Origin: Argopecten irradians
Lineage: Eukaryota > Mollusca > Bivalvia > Pectinida > Pectinidae
DNA length: 64,000 bases
Assembly (NCBI RefSeq): GCF_041381155.1
Contig: NC_091140.1
Coordinates: forward strand, 26,006,864-26,070,863
Reading direction: 5' to 3'
Shown here: positions 62,700 to 64,000 of the stretch, piece after piece
How the letters are laid out: each line of letters opens with the position of its first letter
Numbering within the stretch: the stretch's first letter is position 1
Program-made: the position numbers and the translations under genes
The notes under the pieces: model-generated
Told to the model about the DNA's origin: nothing
Seen by the model: the letters and a program-made list of their open reading frames with translations, nothing else
Databases searched by the model: none

Positions 62700-63660
62700 A
62701 GTTTGTTATGGCTATTTCTCAGATAGTACTGAAGGGATCTGTCTCAAATTTCATATGTAGGTTCCCCTAGGGACCTAGTTGTGCATATTGCATTTTGGGA
62801 CCGATCGGTGAACAAGATGGCCACCAGGCAGCCATCTTGGATTTTGTTATTCAAAGTTTGTTATCGCTATTCCTCAGAAAGTACTGAAGGGATCTGTCTC
62901 AAAATTCATATGTAGGTTCCCCTAGGGCCCTAGTTGTGCATATTGTGATTTGGGACCGATCGGTCAACAGAATTGCTGCCAGGCAGCCATCTTGGATTTT
63001 TATATTCAAAGATTGTTATCGCAATTTCTCAGAAAGTATTGAATGGATCTTTCTCAAATTTCACATGTAGGTTCCCCTAGGACCCTAGTTGTGCATATTG
63101 TGATTTGGGACCGATTGATCAACAAGATGGCCGCCAAGGAGTCATCTTGGATTTTGATAGTTGAAGTTTGTTACCGCAATTTCTCAAAAGGTACTGAAGC
63201 GATCTGTCTCAAATTTTATATGTAGTATGTTTGAAAAAGTTTTAACAGTAGAGAAAAGATCCATCTTTCCTTTGTCAGATATAGATCATTCTTTGGTGGG
63301 CGCCAAGATCCCTCTGGGATCTCTTGTTATATTCAAAGTTTGTTATCGCTATTTCTCAGAAAGTATTGAATGGATCTTTCTCAAATTTCACATGTAGGTT
63401 CCCCTAGGGCCATAGTTGTGCATATTGTGATTTGGGACCGATTGATCAACAAGATGGCCGCCAAGGAGTCATCTTGGATTTTGATAGTTGAAGTTTGTTA
63501 CCGCTATTTCTCAAAAGGTACTGAAGCGATCTGTCTCAAATTTTATATGTACCGTAGTATGTTTGAAAAAGTTTAAAAAGTAGAGAAAAGATCCATCTTT
63601 CCTTTGTCAGATATAGATCATTCTTTGGTGGGCGCCAAGATCCCTCTGGGATCTCTTGTC
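62700..63660. repeat. ~165-bp tandem repeat array, right half, with 3' end modules
   Basis: Units of AACAAGATGGCCRCCAGGCA, GATCTGTCTCAAATTTCATA and GTTCCCCTAGGGCCCTAGTT continue from the left half. A ~340-bp segment (62988-63326) is repeated as 63331-63659, including the closing GGTGGGCGCCAAGATCCCTC module, so the end has been duplicated. Confidence 0.85.
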
Positions 63661-63856
63661 TATGTTTTGAATTATGTTGAGAAAGAACGAAGCGGGAAAA
63701 AACGAGGCGTTGGTTCATTTACATGATATAGGCGATTTAACGGAGAGACGGATGTCTTATATTGAGATTGTCAATTTATCGATAATTATTACATGTATAA
63801 TGCTACACGCATTGTTCCAATAGAACGCGAAACCAGCCTATATTAAAAACGAAGTT

Positions 63857-64000
63857 TAAAGATGCTCCACCGCTGACAAATGGTATTTTTTCACTATCAA
63901 AAACAGTAGCAGACGATTTAGTATTTTTCTTCAGTTAAAAAAGTTACTTACTTTACACCATTGAAAAGTTTGAACTTCTAATTTTACTTCAAGTTAATAA
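63857..64000. mobile_element. Second copy of the AAAGATGCTCCAC MITE, cut by the window edge
   Basis: Matches the left 145 bases of the element at 7264-7626 (TTTAAAGATGCTCCACCGCT, then TTTAGTATTTTTCTTCAGTT and ATTTTACTTCAAGTTAA). Confidence 0.85.

Overview
This is an AT-rich eukaryotic (animal) window. Genes have GT-AG introns, AATAAA signals, C2H2 zinc fingers, calnexin and polyubiquitin, and many short inverted-repeat transposons are scattered through introns. The style (small exons, abundant MITEs, ~165-bp repeats containing AAGATGGCCGCC) suggests a lophotrochozoan, most likely a bivalve mollusc; this is inference, because no species marker is present.

Layout. (1) 1-7.9 kb: mostly transposon debris: two hAT-like non-autonomous elements, a dead Jockey/CR1-type reverse transcriptase on the minus strand, a second RT relic and a ~365-bp MITE. 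(2) 7.9-29.8 kb, plus strand: a row of at least seven separate 3'-terminal coding modules. Each has its own splice acceptor, its own stop codon and (in most) its own AATAAA. Five encode C2H2/C2HC zinc fingers, one a BEN domain and one an unrecognised basic/globular domain; a possible eighth is a 38-residue basic tail. Nearly all begin in splice phase 1, and a preceding G would complete Asp, Glu or Gly. None has a convincing start of its own. The simplest reading is one transcription-factor locus whose shared 5' exons lie left of the window and which swaps C-terminal DNA-binding tails, as Drosophila lola and mod(mdg4) do. (3) 28.0-32.1 kb: a 26-bp minisatellite, a 125-bp perfect-type foldback and a 1.25-kb element packed with CTTAAGG motifs. 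(4) 35.8-51.3 kb, minus strand: a complete calnexin gene, about 21 coding exons resolved here to the base, with two alternative transmembrane exons in tandem. (5) 51.3 kb: a compact divergent promoter with a perfect ER-stress element (CCAAT-N9-CCACG). (6) 51.4-55.9 kb, plus strand: polyubiquitin with an intron just before the ATG and 13 head-to-tail ubiquitin units, one carrying an extra His. (7) 56-64 kb: ~165-bp tandem repeats split by a 3.5-kb element with TTAA target duplications; a second copy of the MITE of region 1 runs off the right edge.

Together: calnexin (ER glycoprotein folding) and polyubiquitin (stress-induced ubiquitin supply) are head-to-head and may share stress control. The zinc-finger/BEN tail cluster is the most unusual system in the window.
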